This document shows positions 16,155-26,604 of a stretch of DNA of 36,506 bases, piece by piece (position 1 is the stretch's first letter; each line of letters starts with the position of its first letter). Made by a program: the position numbers and the translations under genes. Where the stretch lies: contig JAJZQG010000066.1 of NCBI GenBank assembly GCA_021847645.1, positions 1 through 36,506 on the forward strand, in the 5' to 3' direction. The DNA comes from Myxococcales bacterium. GTDB lineage: Bacteria > Myxococcota_A > Polyangia > Polyangiales > Polyangiaceae. The notes beneath the pieces are model-generated. The model searched no databases. It saw only the letters and a program-made list of their open reading frames with translations, and was not told the origin of the DNA.

Positions 16155-16360
16155 AGGCGAAGGATCTTCGCGATCGGGGAACCGAGGACCTGCGCGAGCT
16201 CGAGAAGAGCCTGGGCGCGGATCTGTTCCAGTACCGATTCAAGAACAATACGAACCGGCTCGACGACACCAGTCTGATCCGCAAGACGCGTCGAGACATC
16301 GCGCGGGTGCGTTCGCTGCTCGCCGAGCGTGAGCGGGCCGCGAACACCGAGACGAGGTAG
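16151..16360 (+). CDS. rpmC: 50S ribosomal protein L29
   Basis: A 69-residue L29, a two-helix protein at the tunnel exit that helps dock SRP and trigger factor. It starts [19 protein letters not shown] and contains [32 protein letters not shown], typical of the family. The start overlaps the rplP stop by four bases. Confidence 0.95.
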   Translation: MKAKDLRDRGTEDLRELEKSLGADLFQYRFKNNTNRLDDTSLIRKTRRDIARVRSLLAERERAANTETR

Positions 16361-16362
16361 CC

Positions 16363-16668
16363 ATGGCCGACGAGACGACCCAAGGGAAGAGTGCGGTCGC
16401 TGTGAAGCCCAAGGAGCGCTTCAAGCGCAAGCTGATGGGCGACGTGACGAGCGACAAGATGGACAAGACCGTGGTGGTCGAGGTGGTCCGCTACTCTCGT
16501 GACCCCGTGTACAAGAAGTACGTGCGCACGCGCGCGCACTACAAGGCGCACGACGAGCAGAACACCTGCAAGACGGGTGACCGCGTGGAGATCGAGGAGA
16601 GCCGTCCGATGTCCCGCGAGAAGCGTTGGAAGGTCGTGCGCGTGGTCAAGCGCGCCGTGATCGACTGA
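16363..16668 (+). CDS. rpsQ: 30S ribosomal protein S17
   Basis: A 101-residue S17, an early-assembly 16S rRNA binder with an OB fold. The core [19 protein letters not shown] and later [24 protein letters not shown] are diagnostic. It has an N-terminal extension of about 18 residues compared with E. coli S17. Lies two bases after rpmC. Confidence 0.96.
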   Translation: MADETTQGKSAVAVKPKERFKRKLMGDVTSDKMDKTVVVEVVRYSRDPVYKKYVRTRAHYKAHDEQNTCKTGDRVEIEESRPMSREKRWKVVRVVKRAVID

Positions 16669-16677
16669 GGTGATGCC

Positions 16678-17046
16678 ATGATCCAGATGCGCACGATTCT
16701 CGACGTGGCGGACAACTCGGGCGCCAAGCGCGTGCAGTGCATCAAGGTGCTCGGCGGCTCGCGACGCAAGTACGCCGACATCGGCGACGTCATTGTGGTG
16801 TCCGTCAAGGAAGCGATTCCGAACTCGAAGGTCAAGAAGGGCGACATCGCCAAGGCCGTGATCGTGCGTACGGCGCACGGCGCGACCCGGGCCGACGGTA
16901 GCTACATCAAGTTCGATGGCAACAGCGCTGTGCTGGTCAACGCTCAGATGGAGCCCATCGGGACCCGCATCTTTGGGCCGGTGGCCCGCGAGCTGCGCAG
17001 CAAGAAGTTCATGAAGATCGTCTCGCTCGCGCCGGAGGTGTTGTGA
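16678..17046 (+). CDS. rplN: 50S ribosomal protein L14
   Basis: A 122-residue L14 of standard length, sitting at the subunit interface. The N-terminus [27 protein letters not shown] and C-terminus [28 protein letters not shown] (last about 28 residues) match the family closely. Its stop overlaps the rplX ATG by one base (TGATG). Confidence 0.98.
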   Translation: MIQMRTILDVADNSGAKRVQCIKVLGGSRRKYADIGDVIVVSVKEAIPNSKVKKGDIAKAVIVRTAHGATRADGSYIKFDGNSAVLVNAQMEPIGTRIFGPVARELRSKKFMKIVSLAPEVL

Positions 17047-17369
17047 TGAGACGCATTCGACGCGGCGACCTCGTTGAGGTCATCAGCGGAAAGTACAAGG
17101 GTGCCCGCGGCAAGATCACCGCCGTCCTTGCCGACGACGACAAGGTGATTGTCGAAGGGGTCAACATCAAGAAGCGTCACGTCAAGCCGAACGCCCGCAT
17201 GCCCCAGGGTGGGATCGTGGAGCGCGAGGCGCCGATCCACGCCTGCAAGATCATGCCGGTGGATCCGGAGACGGGCAAGCCCACGCGCGTCCGCATCAAG
17301 AAGGATGAGGACGGCAAGAAGGTGCGTGTGGGCGTCAAGAGCGGGGCGGTCATCACCGCGAGCGCGTGA
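17046..17369 (+). CDS. rplX: 50S ribosomal protein L24
   Basis: A 107-residue L24, an assembly initiator of the large subunit. The KOW motif lies near the N-terminus ([20 protein letters not shown]), followed by [11 protein letters not shown] and [16 protein letters not shown]. The ATG at 17046 is used; the GTG immediately before it would add one residue. Ends a few bases before rplE. Confidence 0.97.
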   Translation: MRRIRRGDLVEVISGKYKGARGKITAVLADDDKVIVEGVNIKKRHVKPNARMPQGGIVEREAPIHACKIMPVDPETGKPTRVRIKKDEDGKKVRVGVKSGAVITASA

Positions 17370-17380
17370 GGCCAGGTACC

Positions 17381-18121
17381 ATGGCAAAGACCGAAGACAA
17401 GTCCGACAAGCAGGACAAGAAAGACAAGAAGCCGGCGGCTCCCGCGGCCAGCGCTGCGCCTGCCAAGGGCGAGAAGGCTGACAAGGCCAAGGGCGGCAAG
17501 GGCGGCGACAAGAAGCCGGCCGACGGCAAGAAGAAGGGCAAGGAAGACGCCAAGGCCGCAGCGCCGACTCGTCCCGCTGCTCCGCCGCGCCTGCGCGAGA
17601 AGTACAAGGCCGACATCGCCGCTGCCCTCGTCAAGCGTTTCGGCTACGGCAACCCGATGCAGGTGCCCCGTGTTACCAAGGTCGTCGTCAACATGGGCCT
17701 GGGCGCCGCCGTGTCCAACCCCAAGCTCATCGACTCGGCCGTCGTCGAGATGACCGAAATCACCGGCCAGAAGCCCGTGGTCGCGCGGTCCAAGAAGGCC
17801 ATCTCGAACTACAAGCTCCGGGCCGGCATGCCCATCGGCGTGTCCGTTACGCTGCGCCGGGAGCGTATGTGGGAGTTCCTCGACCGGCTCATCTCGCTGG
17901 CCCTGCCGCGCGTGCGCGACTTCAAGGGCGTCAGCGCCAAGGGCTTCGACGGTCGCGGCAACTACACTCTGGGGCTTCGGGAGCAGATCATCTTCCCGGA
18001 GATCAACTACGACAAGATCGACACGATCAAGGGAATGAACGTGACGATCGTGACCACGGCGAAGACCGACGAAGAAGGGCGTGCGCTCCTGCAGGAGCTC
18101 GGCATGCCGTTCCGTTCTTGA
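17381..18121 (+). CDS. rplE: 50S ribosomal protein L5 with long Lys/Ala-rich N-terminal extension
   Basis: A 246-residue L5; typical bacterial L5 is about 180. The canonical part begins near residue 69 ([11 protein letters not shown]) and includes [32 protein letters not shown] and [20 protein letters not shown] (about 185-205). Residues 1 to about 67 are low complexity, made of Lys, Ala, Asp, Gly and Pro (for example [11 protein letters not shown]), with no stop or frameshift and high third-position GC, so the extension is probably translated. The first ATG at 17381 has AGG close upstream. L5 binds 5S rRNA; the tail could contact rRNA or extra-ribosomal partners (inference). Confidence 0.95.
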   Translation: MAKTEDKSDKQDKKDKKPAAPAASAAPAKGEKADKAKGGKGGDKKPADGKKKGKEDAKAAAPTRPAAPPRLREKYKADIAAALVKRFGYGNPMQVPRVTKVVVNMGLGAAVSNPKLIDSAVVEMTEITGQKPVVARSKKAISNYKLRAGMPIGVSVTLRRERMWEFLDRLISLALPRVRDFKGVSAKGFDGRGNYTLGLREQIIFPEINYDKIDTIKGMNVTIVTTAKTDEEGRALLQELGMPFRS

Positions 18122-18131
18122 GGGACTGACG

Positions 18132-18317
18132 ATGGCGCGAGCATGCTCCTTTGCCAAGTTGAACCGACAGCCTAAGTTCTCGGTGCGTCACCGCAACCGC
18201 TGCAAGATGTGCGGGCGGTCCCGGGGCTACTACCGCGACTTCGAGCTGTGCCGCCTGTGCCTCCGCTTGCTGGCTCTTCGTGGAGAGCTCCCTGGCGTCG
18301 TGAAGGCGAGTTGGTGA
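18132..18317 (+). CDS. rpsN: 30S ribosomal protein S14, zinc-binding type
   Basis: A 61-residue S14 of the short, zinc-binding (C+) type, with CKMC at about residues 24-27 and CRLC at about 40-43 and the C-terminal [13 protein letters not shown]. Ten bases after rplE and five before rpsH. It depends on zinc, unlike the longer Cys-free paralogue found in some bacteria; no second copy is seen here. Confidence 0.96.
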   Translation: MARACSFAKLNRQPKFSVRHRNRCKMCGRSRGYYRDFELCRLCLRLLALRGELPGVVKASW

Positions 18318-18321
18318 TGCC

Positions 18322-18723
18322 ATGATGACCGATCCTGTCGCCGATTTGTTGACCAGAATCCGCAACGCGGCCTTGGCGCGCCATGACCGAGTCACCATGC
18401 CCTCGAGCAAGATCAAGCACGCAGTTGCCGATCTGCTCAAAAACGAGGGCTACGTCGATGACGTCAGCATCACCGAGGCCGAGCCCAACAAGAGTCCGAC
18501 CCTGACCATCGTGCTCAAGTACGGTCGCGACCGTGCCTGCGCCATCGATGGCATTCGTCGGGTCTCGCGCCCTGGCCGCCGCATCTACGTGCGGCACGAC
18601 CGCATCCCCGCGGTCCGCAACGGCCTGGGTGTCGGAATCCTGTCCACGTCGCAAGGCGTGATGACTGACAAGGACGCGCGCCGCCGCGGTGTCGGTGGCG
18701 AACTGCTCTGCGAGGTGTGGTGA
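18322..18723 (+). CDS. rpsH: 30S ribosomal protein S8
   Basis: A 133-residue S8, a primary 16S rRNA binder and in E. coli the translational regulator of the spc operon. MMTDPVADLLTRIRNA at the start and LGVGILSTSQGVMTDKDARRRGVGGELLCEVW (last 32 residues) are diagnostic. Two ATGs are adjacent; the first is listed. Its stop overlaps the rplF ATG by one base. Confidence 0.97.
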   Translation: MMTDPVADLLTRIRNAALARHDRVTMPSSKIKHAVADLLKNEGYVDDVSITEAEPNKSPTLTIVLKYGRDRACAIDGIRRVSRPGRRIYVRHDRIPAVRNGLGVGILSTSQGVMTDKDARRRGVGGELLCEVW

Positions 18724-19325
18724 TGGCCGAGCAGAAACTCAGCAGGGATGCCACGCGCACATCGCGCGTCGGCAAGCTCCCCATCGCTCTTCCCAAGGGC
18801 GTTGCCGTATCCGTGGCGAACGGCGTCGTCAAGGTCAAGGGCACCAAGGGCGAGCTGACCTGGACGCTGCCGTCGCAGACGGCGGTCGAGGTGGTCGACG
18901 GCAAGGTGCACGTCAAGAGCGATGCGCCTGGTCGTGATGGTGCGCGGCTGCAGGGCCTGGCGCGTGCGTTGATCAACAACATGGTCAAGGGCACGGCCGA
19001 AGGCTTCTCGCGCACACTCGAGTTGGTGGGCACCGGCTACCGGGCAGAGGTCAAGGGCGGTGCGCTGCACCTGGTCCTGGGCTTCGCGCATCCGGTGGTC
19101 TTCACGCTGCCGAAGACCGTCAGCGCGGTGGTGCCTCCGGACTCCAAGGGAACGCAGATTGTGCTGACGTCGCCGGATCGTGCGCTGCTCGGGCAGATCG
19201 CCGCGCAGGTGCGCAGCACTCGTCCGCCCGAGCCCTACGGCGGCAAAGGTGTGCGCTACCGTGGCGAGAAGGTCCGCGAGAAGGCGGGCAAGGCCGGCAA
19301 GGGTGGCGCGAAGGGTGGCAAGTGA
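18723..19325 (+). CDS. rplF: 50S ribosomal protein L6
   Basis: A 200-residue L6 near the factor-binding site. Features include RVGKLPIALPKGV, LVGTGYRAEVKGGALHLVLGF (about 100-120), and the C-terminal PEPYGGKGVRYRGEKVREKAGK. It ends with an added Lys/Gly/Ala-rich tail of about 15 residues. The ATG at 18723 overlaps the rpsH stop; the upstream in-frame GTG is within rpsH. Confidence 0.97.
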   Translation: MAEQKLSRDATRTSRVGKLPIALPKGVAVSVANGVVKVKGTKGELTWTLPSQTAVEVVDGKVHVKSDAPGRDGARLQGLARALINNMVKGTAEGFSRTLELVGTGYRAEVKGGALHLVLGFAHPVVFTLPKTVSAVVPPDSKGTQIVLTSPDRALLGQIAAQVRSTRPPEPYGGKGVRYRGEKVREKAGKAGKGGAKGGK

Positions 19326-19366
19326 CGTCCCTCGACCGAGTCGTGGGATGAGCGCGGAGTGTTGAC

Positions 19367-19732
19367 ATGGCGATGAAACTGGTCGGGCGCGAGCGACGCA
19401 AGCTGCGCATTCGCAAGAAGGTCAACGGGACCACGGAGCGTCCGCGGCTGAGCGTGTTTCGTTCGGCGCGGCACATCTACGCGCAGGTCATCGACGACAG
19501 CACGGGCTGCACGCTGGTGCACGCCTCGACGCTGTCGAAGGATCTGCAGGCGGGCGCGGACGCGCCCAAGGTCAAGAAGAGCGAGCAGGCCAAGCGCGTG
19601 GGCGCCCTGGTCGCGAAGATGTGCTTGTCCAAGAAGATCGAGCACGTGGTGTTCGATCGGAACGGCTACAAGTATCACGGGCGGATCAGCGCCTTGGCAC
19701 AGGCGGCGCGGGCCGCCGGGCTGAAGTTCTAG
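19367..19732 (+). CDS. rplR: 50S ribosomal protein L18
   Basis: A 121-residue L18, which binds 5S rRNA along with L5. [21 protein letters not shown] and [27 protein letters not shown] (C-terminus) are characteristic. It follows rplF after a 41-bp gap, one of the larger gaps within the ribosomal block, without a clear promoter in it. Confidence 0.97.
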   Translation: MAMKLVGRERRKLRIRKKVNGTTERPRLSVFRSARHIYAQVIDDSTGCTLVHASTLSKDLQAGADAPKVKKSEQAKRVGALVAKMCLSKKIEHVVFDRNGYKYHGRISALAQAARAAGLKF

Positions 19733-19747
19733 AACCTGAGAGGCACC

Positions 19748-20299
19748 ATGGATTTCGAGCAGCTTCAGCTGGATGAAGAGAAGCTCAAGGAGCGCGTCAT
19801 CCACATCAACCGTGTCGCGAAGGTCGTCAAAGGCGGCCGCCGCTTCAGCTTCTCCGCGTTGGTGGTCGTCGGCGACGAGTCCGGCCACGTGGGCGTGGGC
19901 CTGGGCAAGGCCAACGAGGTGCCCGAGGCGATTCGCAAGGGCAACGACCAGGCTCGCAAGAGCATGTTCCGGGTGCCTCTGATCAACGGCACCATCCCCC
20001 ACGAGATCGTCGGCCACTTCGGCGCAGGTCGCGTCCTGCTGCGCCCGGCCGGCGCCGGTACCGGCGTCATCGCCGGCGGCACCGTCCGTGCCGTCGTCGA
20101 GTCGGTCGGCATTCACAACATCCTCACGAAGTGCTTGGGCACGACCAACCCGCACAACGTGGTGCACGCCACGATTCGCGCGCTCAAGTCGCTGACCAAC
20201 GTCGAGATGGTCGCCTCCAAGCGCAACAAGAGCATCGAAGAGGTTCGGCCTCACCATGAGAAGGCCGAGCCGCAGCCTCAGCAAGGGGTCTCGCCGTGA
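19748..20299 (+). CDS. rpsE: 30S ribosomal protein S5
   Basis: A 183-residue S5, involved in mRNA unwinding and decoding fidelity. [23 protein letters not shown] (about 22-44), [17 protein letters not shown] and [20 protein letters not shown] are diagnostic. The C-terminal tail of about 15 residues is His/Pro/Gln rich. Overlaps the rpmD GTG start by four bases. Confidence 0.97.
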   Translation: MDFEQLQLDEEKLKERVIHINRVAKVVKGGRRFSFSALVVVGDESGHVGVGLGKANEVPEAIRKGNDQARKSMFRVPLINGTIPHEIVGHFGAGRVLLRPAGAGTGVIAGGTVRAVVESVGIHNILTKCLGTTNPHNVVHATIRALKSLTNVEMVASKRNKSIEEVRPHHEKAEPQPQQGVSP

Positions 20300-20484
20300 A
20301 ACCCAAGCTCAAGGTCCGTATGGTCAAGAGCCTCAGCAACAGGCCGCATCCCCAGTACCGCATCATCGCGGGGCTGGGCCTGCGCGGCGTGGGCTCTGAG
20401 GTCGTCGTCGACAACACACCGTCGTTCCGGGGCATGATCAAGAAGGTCCTGCACCTGGTGCGCGTCGAAGAAGTCGAGGGATAG
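20296..20484 (+). CDS. rpmD: 50S ribosomal protein L30
   Basis: A 62-residue L30. It starts with GTG in a GTGA overlap with the rpsE stop. [32 protein letters not shown] aligns with the family over residues 2-33, though the pattern near the usual IG.....H motif is slightly altered ([11 protein letters not shown]). Followed five bases later by rplO. Confidence 0.93.
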   Translation: MKPKLKVRMVKSLSNRPHPQYRIIAGLGLRGVGSEVVVDNTPSFRGMIKKVLHLVRVEEVEG

Positions 20485-20489
20485 GCGCC

Positions 20490-20978
20490 ATGGCCGACAT
20501 CCTTTCCAAGCTCCAAGCGCCGGTGGGCGCCAACCGCGACAAGACCCGCAGGGGTCGCGGCGTGGGTTCGGGTCTGGGCAAGACCGCCGGCAAGGGCCAG
20601 AAGGGCCAGAAGGCTCGTCACCCCGGCAAGTTCAGCAAGCGCCAGTTCGAAGGCGGCCAGACGACCCTGCAACGTCGCCTTCCCAAGCGCGGCTTCTACA
20701 ACCACTTCGCCCTGTCCACGGCCATCATCAACGTGGGCGACCTCGAGCGCTTCGAGGCGGGCACGACGGTGGACGAGGCGTTGCTTCGGCAGGCGCGCCT
20801 GGTGCGCGGCGCGTGGGACCGGGTCAAGATCCTGGGCAACGGCGAGCTGACCAAGGCGTTGACCGTGTCGGTGCATGCGTTCTCCGCTTCCGCGGTCGAG
20901 AAGATCGAGCGTGCTGGCGGCAAGGTCATCAAGCTCGAGACATCGGAAGGCGAGGGCGAGAGCGCTCCCGCGGCCTGA
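20490..20978 (+). CDS. rplO: 50S ribosomal protein L15
   Basis: A 162-residue L15, a late-assembly protein. The Gly/Lys-rich N-terminal extension is typical (RRGRGVGSGLGKTAGKGQKGQKAR), followed by FEGGQTTLQRRLPKRGF and the C-terminal globular domain with VHAFSASAVEKIERAGGKV. Acidic tail of about 12 residues. Located between rpmD and secY, as usual. Confidence 0.97.
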   Translation: MADILSKLQAPVGANRDKTRRGRGVGSGLGKTAGKGQKGQKARHPGKFSKRQFEGGQTTLQRRLPKRGFYNHFALSTAIINVGDLERFEAGTTVDEALLRQARLVRGAWDRVKILGNGELTKALTVSVHAFSASAVEKIERAGGKVIKLETSEGEGESAPAA

Positions 20979-21002
20979 TCGGGACGAGGCGGCTGATCCA
21001 AC

Positions 21003-22331
21003 ATGGCGTTCGCGAACTTCGCAAGCATCACCAAAGTGCCCGAGCTGCGTAAGCGGCTCCTGTTCACCGTGATGATGCTTGCGGTCTACAGGATTGGCGT
21101 GTTCATCACCGCGCCCGGCGTCGACCGCAACGTGATGCGCTCGGTCGTCCAGCGGCAGCAGGGCGGCCTGCTCGGCATGTTCAACCTGTTCACCGGCGGC
21201 GCGCTGTCCAACATGTCGATCTTCGCCCTGGGCATCATGCCCTACGTATCGGCGTCCATCATCATCCAGCTGCTCGGTACGGTCTACAAGCCCATCGACG
21301 AGCTGCGCAAGGAAGGCGAGCAGGGCCGTCGCAAGATCGACCAGTACACGCGTTACGGCACCGTGCTGCTGAGCATCTTCCAGGCGTTCGGCATCGCGAT
21401 GTACCTCGAGGGGCTCAACAACAACGAGCTGGGCGGCGGGCGATTCGGCGACGTGGTGGCGAACCCCGGGTGGGCGTTCCGCTTGATGACGGTCATCACG
21501 CTCACCACCGGCACCGCGTTCATCATGTGGGTTGGCGAGCAGATCACCGACCGTGGCGTGTCCAACGGCATCTCGCTGATCATCTTCGCGGGCATCGTGG
21601 CTGACGTGCCCGGTGTGGTGTTCGGCTATGCGCAGCAGAACCAGGGCAGCATCCAGCCGCTGACCGTGACCACGCTGGTTGCGATCCTGCTGGTGACCAC
21701 CGCGACGGTCGTGTTCTTCGAGCGTGGTCAGCGGCGCATCCCGATCGTCTACTCGCGCCGCCAGGTGGGGCGTCGCATCTACGGCGGGCAGACGGCGCAC
21801 CTGCCGTTGAAGGTCAACACCTCGGGCATGATCCCGGCGATCTTCGCGTCGTCGCTGCTGATGTTTCCGGCGACGTTGGCGAACCTGAACGTGCCGGGGA
21901 TGAACTACCTGCAGGGCGCGCTGAACCGTGGCGACTGGCTGTTCAACGTGGCCTACGGCGGGCTGATCATCTTCTTCTGCTTTTTCTACACGGCGGTCAC
22001 GTTCCAGCCGGTTGACGTGGCGGACAACCTCAAGAAGCAGCAGGCGAACATTCCCGGGATTCGTCCCGGCAAGCAGACAGCCGAGTACATCGACGGGGTG
22101 CTGACCAAGATTACGTTCGGCGGCGCGATCTACGTAGCGGTGGTCTGTGTGGTGCCGAACATCGTCAGCCAGCTGTACCACGTGCCTTTCCGCTTCGGCG
22201 GCACGTCGATCATGATCATCGTGGGCGTGGCGCTAGACATGGCGTCGCAGATCGAGTCGTACCTGATCCAGCACAACTACGAAGGCCTGACCGGGCCGCG
22301 GACGGCAAGGATCCGCGGGCGCCAGGTCTGA
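21003..22331 (+). CDS. secY: Protein translocase subunit SecY
   Basis: A 442-residue SecY, the pore subunit of the SecYEG translocon, with about ten hydrophobic segments. Signature sequences are GGALSNMSIFALGIMPYVSASIIIQLL (about residues 61-87), EGEQGRRKIDQYTRYGT, RRIPIVYSRRQVGRRIYGGQ in the cytoplasmic loop, and KKQQANIPGIRPGKQTAEYID. Normal length. Located at its customary place after rplO. Confidence 0.98.
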   Translation: MAFANFASITKVPELRKRLLFTVMMLAVYRIGVFITAPGVDRNVMRSVVQRQQGGLLGMFNLFTGGALSNMSIFALGIMPYVSASIIIQLLGTVYKPIDELRKEGEQGRRKIDQYTRYGTVLLSIFQAFGIAMYLEGLNNNELGGGRFGDVVANPGWAFRLMTVITLTTGTAFIMWVGEQITDRGVSNGISLIIFAGIVADVPGVVFGYAQQNQGSIQPLTVTTLVAILLVTTATVVFFERGQRRIPIVYSRRQVGRRIYGGQTAHLPLKVNTSGMIPAIFASSLLMFPATLANLNVPGMNYLQGALNRGDWLFNVAYGGLIIFFCFFYTAVTFQPVDVADNLKKQQANIPGIRPGKQTAEYIDGVLTKITFGGAIYVAVVCVVPNIVSQLYHVPFRFGGTSIMIIVGVALDMASQIESYLIQHNYEGLTGPRTARIRGRQV

Positions 22332-22345
22332 GGAGGAGAACGGCG

Positions 22346-22972
22346 ATGCGCATCATCCTGGTAGGTCCTCCGGCGTCGGGCAAGGGAACGCAGGCAAAGG
22401 TGTTGTGCGAGAAGTTCGCGATCCCGCAGATCTCGACAGGCGACATGCTTCGGGAGGCGAAGGCCAAGGGAACGAAGCTGGGCAAGGAAGCCGCCGAGTA
22501 CATGTCGGCGGGCAAGCTGGTGCCCGACAGCGTGGTGATCGGGCTGATCGACGAGCGGCTCAAGCAGGACGACACCAAGGGTGGTTTTCTGCTCGACGGT
22601 TTCCCGCGAACGGTGCCCCAGGCGGATGCGCTGGGCAAGCTGATGGCGGACAAGGACATCGCGCTGGACGCGGTGGTGCAGATCGACGTGGCGCGCGAAC
22701 TGCTCGTGGAACGCGCGGTGCTGCGTCGGACCGACAAAAGGACTGGACAGATCTACCACTTGAAATACAATCCGCCGCCCCCCGAGGCCGAGCTCGAGCA
22801 CCGGGCCGACGATCGGGAGGAGACGGTGAACAAGAGACTGGACCAGTACGAGTCGATGACCGCGGCGTTGCTGCCCTACTATGAAGGGAAGGGGCTGCTG
22901 CGCAGGGTCAACGGGGTTGGCAAGCCCGCCGAGATTACTCAGCGGATCCTTGCCGTCCTGGGGAAGGGTTGA
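22346..22972 (+). CDS. adk: Adenylate kinase
   Basis: A 208-residue adenylate kinase (ATP + AMP to two ADP). P-loop [10 protein letters not shown] (residues 7-16), AMP-site STGDMLR and [13 protein letters not shown], and the LID segment [20 protein letters not shown] then RADDREETV. The LID lacks the zinc Cys residues of Gram-positive enzymes and is about seven residues shorter than common versions between NPP and the DD motif. GGAGGAG precedes the ATG. The methionine aminopeptidase gene map, often located between adk and infA, is absent; the adk stop overlaps the infA ATG by one base. Confidence 0.97.
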   Translation: MRIILVGPPASGKGTQAKVLCEKFAIPQISTGDMLREAKAKGTKLGKEAAEYMSAGKLVPDSVVIGLIDERLKQDDTKGGFLLDGFPRTVPQADALGKLMADKDIALDAVVQIDVARELLVERAVLRRTDKRTGQIYHLKYNPPPPEAELEHRADDREETVNKRLDQYESMTAALLPYYEGKGLLRRVNGVGKPAEITQRILAVLGKG

Positions 22973-23226
22973 TGAAACACAAGTCAGGGGATCGCACGCG
23001 GGAACGCGCGCCGAAGACCGACAAGCTCGAGTTCGACGGCGTGGTGACCGAAGCACTGCCGAACGCGATGTTTCGGGTCAAGTGCGACAACGAGCTGCAG
23101 GTGCTCGCGACGATCAGCGGGAGAATGCGTCAGTACTACATCAAGATTCTTCCGGGTGATCGGGTGACGGTGGAGGTATCGCCGTACGATCCCAATCGGG
23201 GCCGGATCACGTACCGGCACAAGTAG
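22972..23226 (+). CDS. infA: Translation initiation factor IF-1
   Basis: An 84-residue IF-1, an OB-fold factor that binds the ribosomal A site during initiation. [43 protein letters not shown] (about 50-75) and RGRITYRHK are diagnostic. It has a basic N-terminal extension of roughly ten residues ([14 protein letters not shown]) versus the usual 72-residue form. ATG overlaps the adk stop (TGATG). Confidence 0.97.
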   Translation: MKHKSGDRTRERAPKTDKLEFDGVVTEALPNAMFRVKCDNELQVLATISGRMRQYYIKILPGDRVTVEVSPYDPNRGRITYRHK

Positions 23227-23243
23227 AGCTTTTGGAGACAGCC

Positions 23244-23363
23244 ATGAAAGTTCGGCCTTCCGTCAAGAAGATTTGCGACAAGTGCAAGATTGTCAAACGC
23301 AAGGGCGTGGTGCGGGTGATCTGCAAGAAGAACCCTCGTCACAAGCAGCGTCAGGGCTGTTAG
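23244..23363 (+). CDS. rpmJ: 50S ribosomal protein L36, zinc-binding type
   Basis: A 39-residue L36, too short for a normal ORF threshold. The sequence starts [19 protein letters not shown] and ends [10 protein letters not shown]; the zinc ligands are the Cys pair CDKC, a third Cys (VICKKN) and His. GGAG lies upstream of the ATG. It sits in the expected position between infA and rpsM. Confidence 0.96.
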   Translation: MKVRPSVKKICDKCKIVKRKGVVRVICKKNPRHKQRQGC

Positions 23364-23390
23364 GCCGGGCTTCCGGAGGAGTAGCGATCG

Positions 23391-23777
<387 letters not shown>

Positions 23778-23792
23778 CAGGAGTATCCTGTC

Positions 23793-24194
23793 ATGAGTAC
23801 GACCAAGGCCCGGCAGAAGGGCGCGAAGAAGAAGAAGGTCCGCAAGAACATCGCGACTGGGATCGCGCATATCCAGTCGACGTTCAACAACACCGTTGTG
23901 ACCATCACGGACATCAACGGCAACGCGATTGCGTGGTCGAGCGCGGGCTCGCGCGGGTTCAAGGGCTCGCGCAAGTCCACGCCCTTCGCCGCGCAGCTGG
24001 CGGCCGAAGAGGCGGCTCGTCGCGCGATGGAGCACGGAATGCGCTCGGTGGCCGTGTTCGTCAAAGGGCCTGGTGCAGGGCGCGAGAGCGCGCTGCGGGC
24101 GCTGCAGTCCGCAGGCTTCAAGGTCACGCTCATCCGTGACGTAACCCCGGTTCCCCACAACGGTTGCCGCCCGCCCAAGCGGCGCCGGGTCTGA
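23793..24194 (+). CDS. rpsK: 30S ribosomal protein S11
   Basis: A 133-residue S11, part of the platform near the Shine-Dalgarno duplex. [46 protein letters not shown] and the end [19 protein letters not shown] are diagnostic. Lies 15 bp after rpsM. Confidence 0.98.
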   Translation: MSTTKARQKGAKKKKVRKNIATGIAHIQSTFNNTVVTITDINGNAIAWSSAGSRGFKGSRKSTPFAAQLAAEEAARRAMEHGMRSVAVFVKGPGAGRESALRALQSAGFKVTLIRDVTPVPHNGCRPPKRRRV

Positions 24195-24209
24195 GCAGAG
24201 GACGTTCCC

Positions 24210-24839
24210 ATGGCTCGCTACATCGGCCCAGTTTGCAAGCTCTGCCGTCGTGAAGGCGAAAAGCTCTTCCTCAAGGGCGAACGCTGCCAGACGGAGAAGT
24301 GCGCCCAGACGCGTCGCCCCTATCCGCCAGGCCAGCACGGCCAGGGGCGCATCAAGCTCAGCGAGTATGCGCTGCGCCTCCGTGAGAAGCAGAAGGTCCG
24401 CCGGATCTACGGCGTCATGGAACGCCAGTTCCGCCTGTACTTCGACCGCGCCAGCCGCATGCACGGCGGCACCGGCGAGCAGATGCTCGGACTGCTCGAG
24501 CGTAGGCTCGACTCCGCCATCTACCGCATGGGCTACGGCGCCACCCGCCGTGAGGCCCGTCAGCTCGTCAAGCACAACCACGTGCTCGTCAACGGACGCC
24601 GCATCAACATTCCCAGCTACATCCTGCGCGTCGGCGACAAGGTCGAGATCCGCGAGAAGAGCCGCAAGGTCAAGCTCGTCGAAACCGCCATCGCCCTGTC
24701 GGCCGCGCGTCCCACCCCGGGTTGGATGGACGTCGACCACGGCAACTTCGCTGCCGTCATCAAGTCCGTGCCGATTCGCGAGGAGCTCAACGAGCCGGCG
24801 ATCAAAGAGCAGTACGTCGTCGAGTACTACTCCAGATAG
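24210..24839 (+). CDS. rpsD: 30S ribosomal protein S4, zinc-binding type
   Basis: A 209-residue S4, which initiates 16S folding and in E. coli regulates the alpha operon. The N-terminus has a Cys set CKLC (9-12) with two later Cys (ERCQTEKC, about 26-31), the zinc-binding C+ form. RRPYPPGQHGQ and the S4 RNA-binding domain (LLERRLDSAIYRMGY, LVKHNHVLVNGRRINIPSY) follow. A 143-bp gap with a hairpin separates it from rpoA. Confidence 0.98.
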   Translation: MARYIGPVCKLCRREGEKLFLKGERCQTEKCAQTRRPYPPGQHGQGRIKLSEYALRLREKQKVRRIYGVMERQFRLYFDRASRMHGGTGEQMLGLLERRLDSAIYRMGYGATRREARQLVKHNHVLVNGRRINIPSYILRVGDKVEIREKSRKVKLVETAIALSAARPTPGWMDVDHGNFAAVIKSVPIREELNEPAIKEQYVVEYYSR

Positions 24840-24848
24840 TTTCGTCCG

Positions 24849-24886
24849 GGAGCGTCCTGCCGCACCGGGCAGCAGGGCAGCGCTCC
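24849..24886 (+). promoter_or_regulatory. Stem-loop in the rpsD-rpoA gap
   Basis: An outer 6-bp stem GGAGCG/CGCTCC (24849-24854 and 24881-24886) encloses an inner 5-bp stem CTGCC/GGCAG (24857-24861 and 24868-24872). No U-run follows, so it is more likely an RNA processing or expression-tuning element than a terminator. It lies in the only gap over 100 bp within the block. Confidence 0.35.
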
Positions 24887-24982
24887 ACGCGGGCAGAAGA
24901 CGGGTCGCGACGGACGAGCGGGTTCGACGTCGCGGCCGGGATCTTCGCGCGGGTTCCCCGGTGATTCGAAAGGAAGGCGCAT

Positions 24983-26002
<1,020 letters not shown>

Positions 26003-26024
26003 ATCTTAGCGAGGTCAAGGCGCC

Positions 26025-26579
26025 ATGCGTCACGGAAACGCGGGCCGGAAATTCGGCCGTAACACTTCGCACCGTCGGGCCATGTTTCGCAACCTGACGG
26101 CGAACCTCATCACCCACGAGCGCATCGAGACCACCGACGCGAAGGCCAAGGAGCTGCGACGGGTCGCCGAGCGCTTGATCTCCAAGGCCGTGCGCCTGGG
26201 CCCGGTGGCCTTCACCAAGCCGCCGGCCGAGGTCCCCGAGGACCCGGGCAAGGCCAAGGAGCTGCGCGCCGCCGCAGCGCGTCGGCTGCACGTCGAGCGC
26301 CTCATCCGCAGCTACATCCCGCGGTTCGGCGTCAAGGTCCAGGAGAGCGGCGAGACCGCGCGTATCGACCTGGTCGAGAAGGTGCTCGTCGACCTGGCCA
26401 AGCGCTTCCAGGGCCGACCCGGCGGCTACACGCGAATCGTCAAGATCGCCCATCGCCGCGGCGACAACGCCCCGATGTCGGTCATCGAGTTCGTCGGCCC
26501 GGAAGATAGCGCGCGCAAGGCCAAGGCCGCTCGAGCCTCGCTCAAGGCCGAAGAGCCCAAGGCCGAAGGCGCCGAGTAG
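26025..26579 (+). CDS. rplQ: 50S ribosomal protein L17, long form
   Basis: A 184-residue L17 (E. coli form 127). The N-terminus [23 protein letters not shown] and [25 protein letters not shown] are diagnostic, and [26 protein letters not shown] aligns to the usual end. The extra length comes from a longer central segment (about 62-135, including an [20 protein letters not shown] stretch) and a charged C-terminal tail of Lys/Ala/Glu (about 20 residues). Last gene of the block; a possible terminator follows. Confidence 0.96.
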   Translation: MRHGNAGRKFGRNTSHRRAMFRNLTANLITHERIETTDAKAKELRRVAERLISKAVRLGPVAFTKPPAEVPEDPGKAKELRAAAARRLHVERLIRSYIPRFGVKVQESGETARIDLVEKVLVDLAKRFQGRPGGYTRIVKIAHRRGDNAPMSVIEFVGPEDSARKAKAARASLKAEEPKAEGAE

Positions 26580-26604
26580 GCGTCTTCCCCTCGGAACGTG
26601 CGCG

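Noticed and set aside
20184..22181. Minus-strand frame of 665 codons opposite rpsE to secY
   Set aside because: Lies across conserved ribosomal genes and secY in antisense; no motif.
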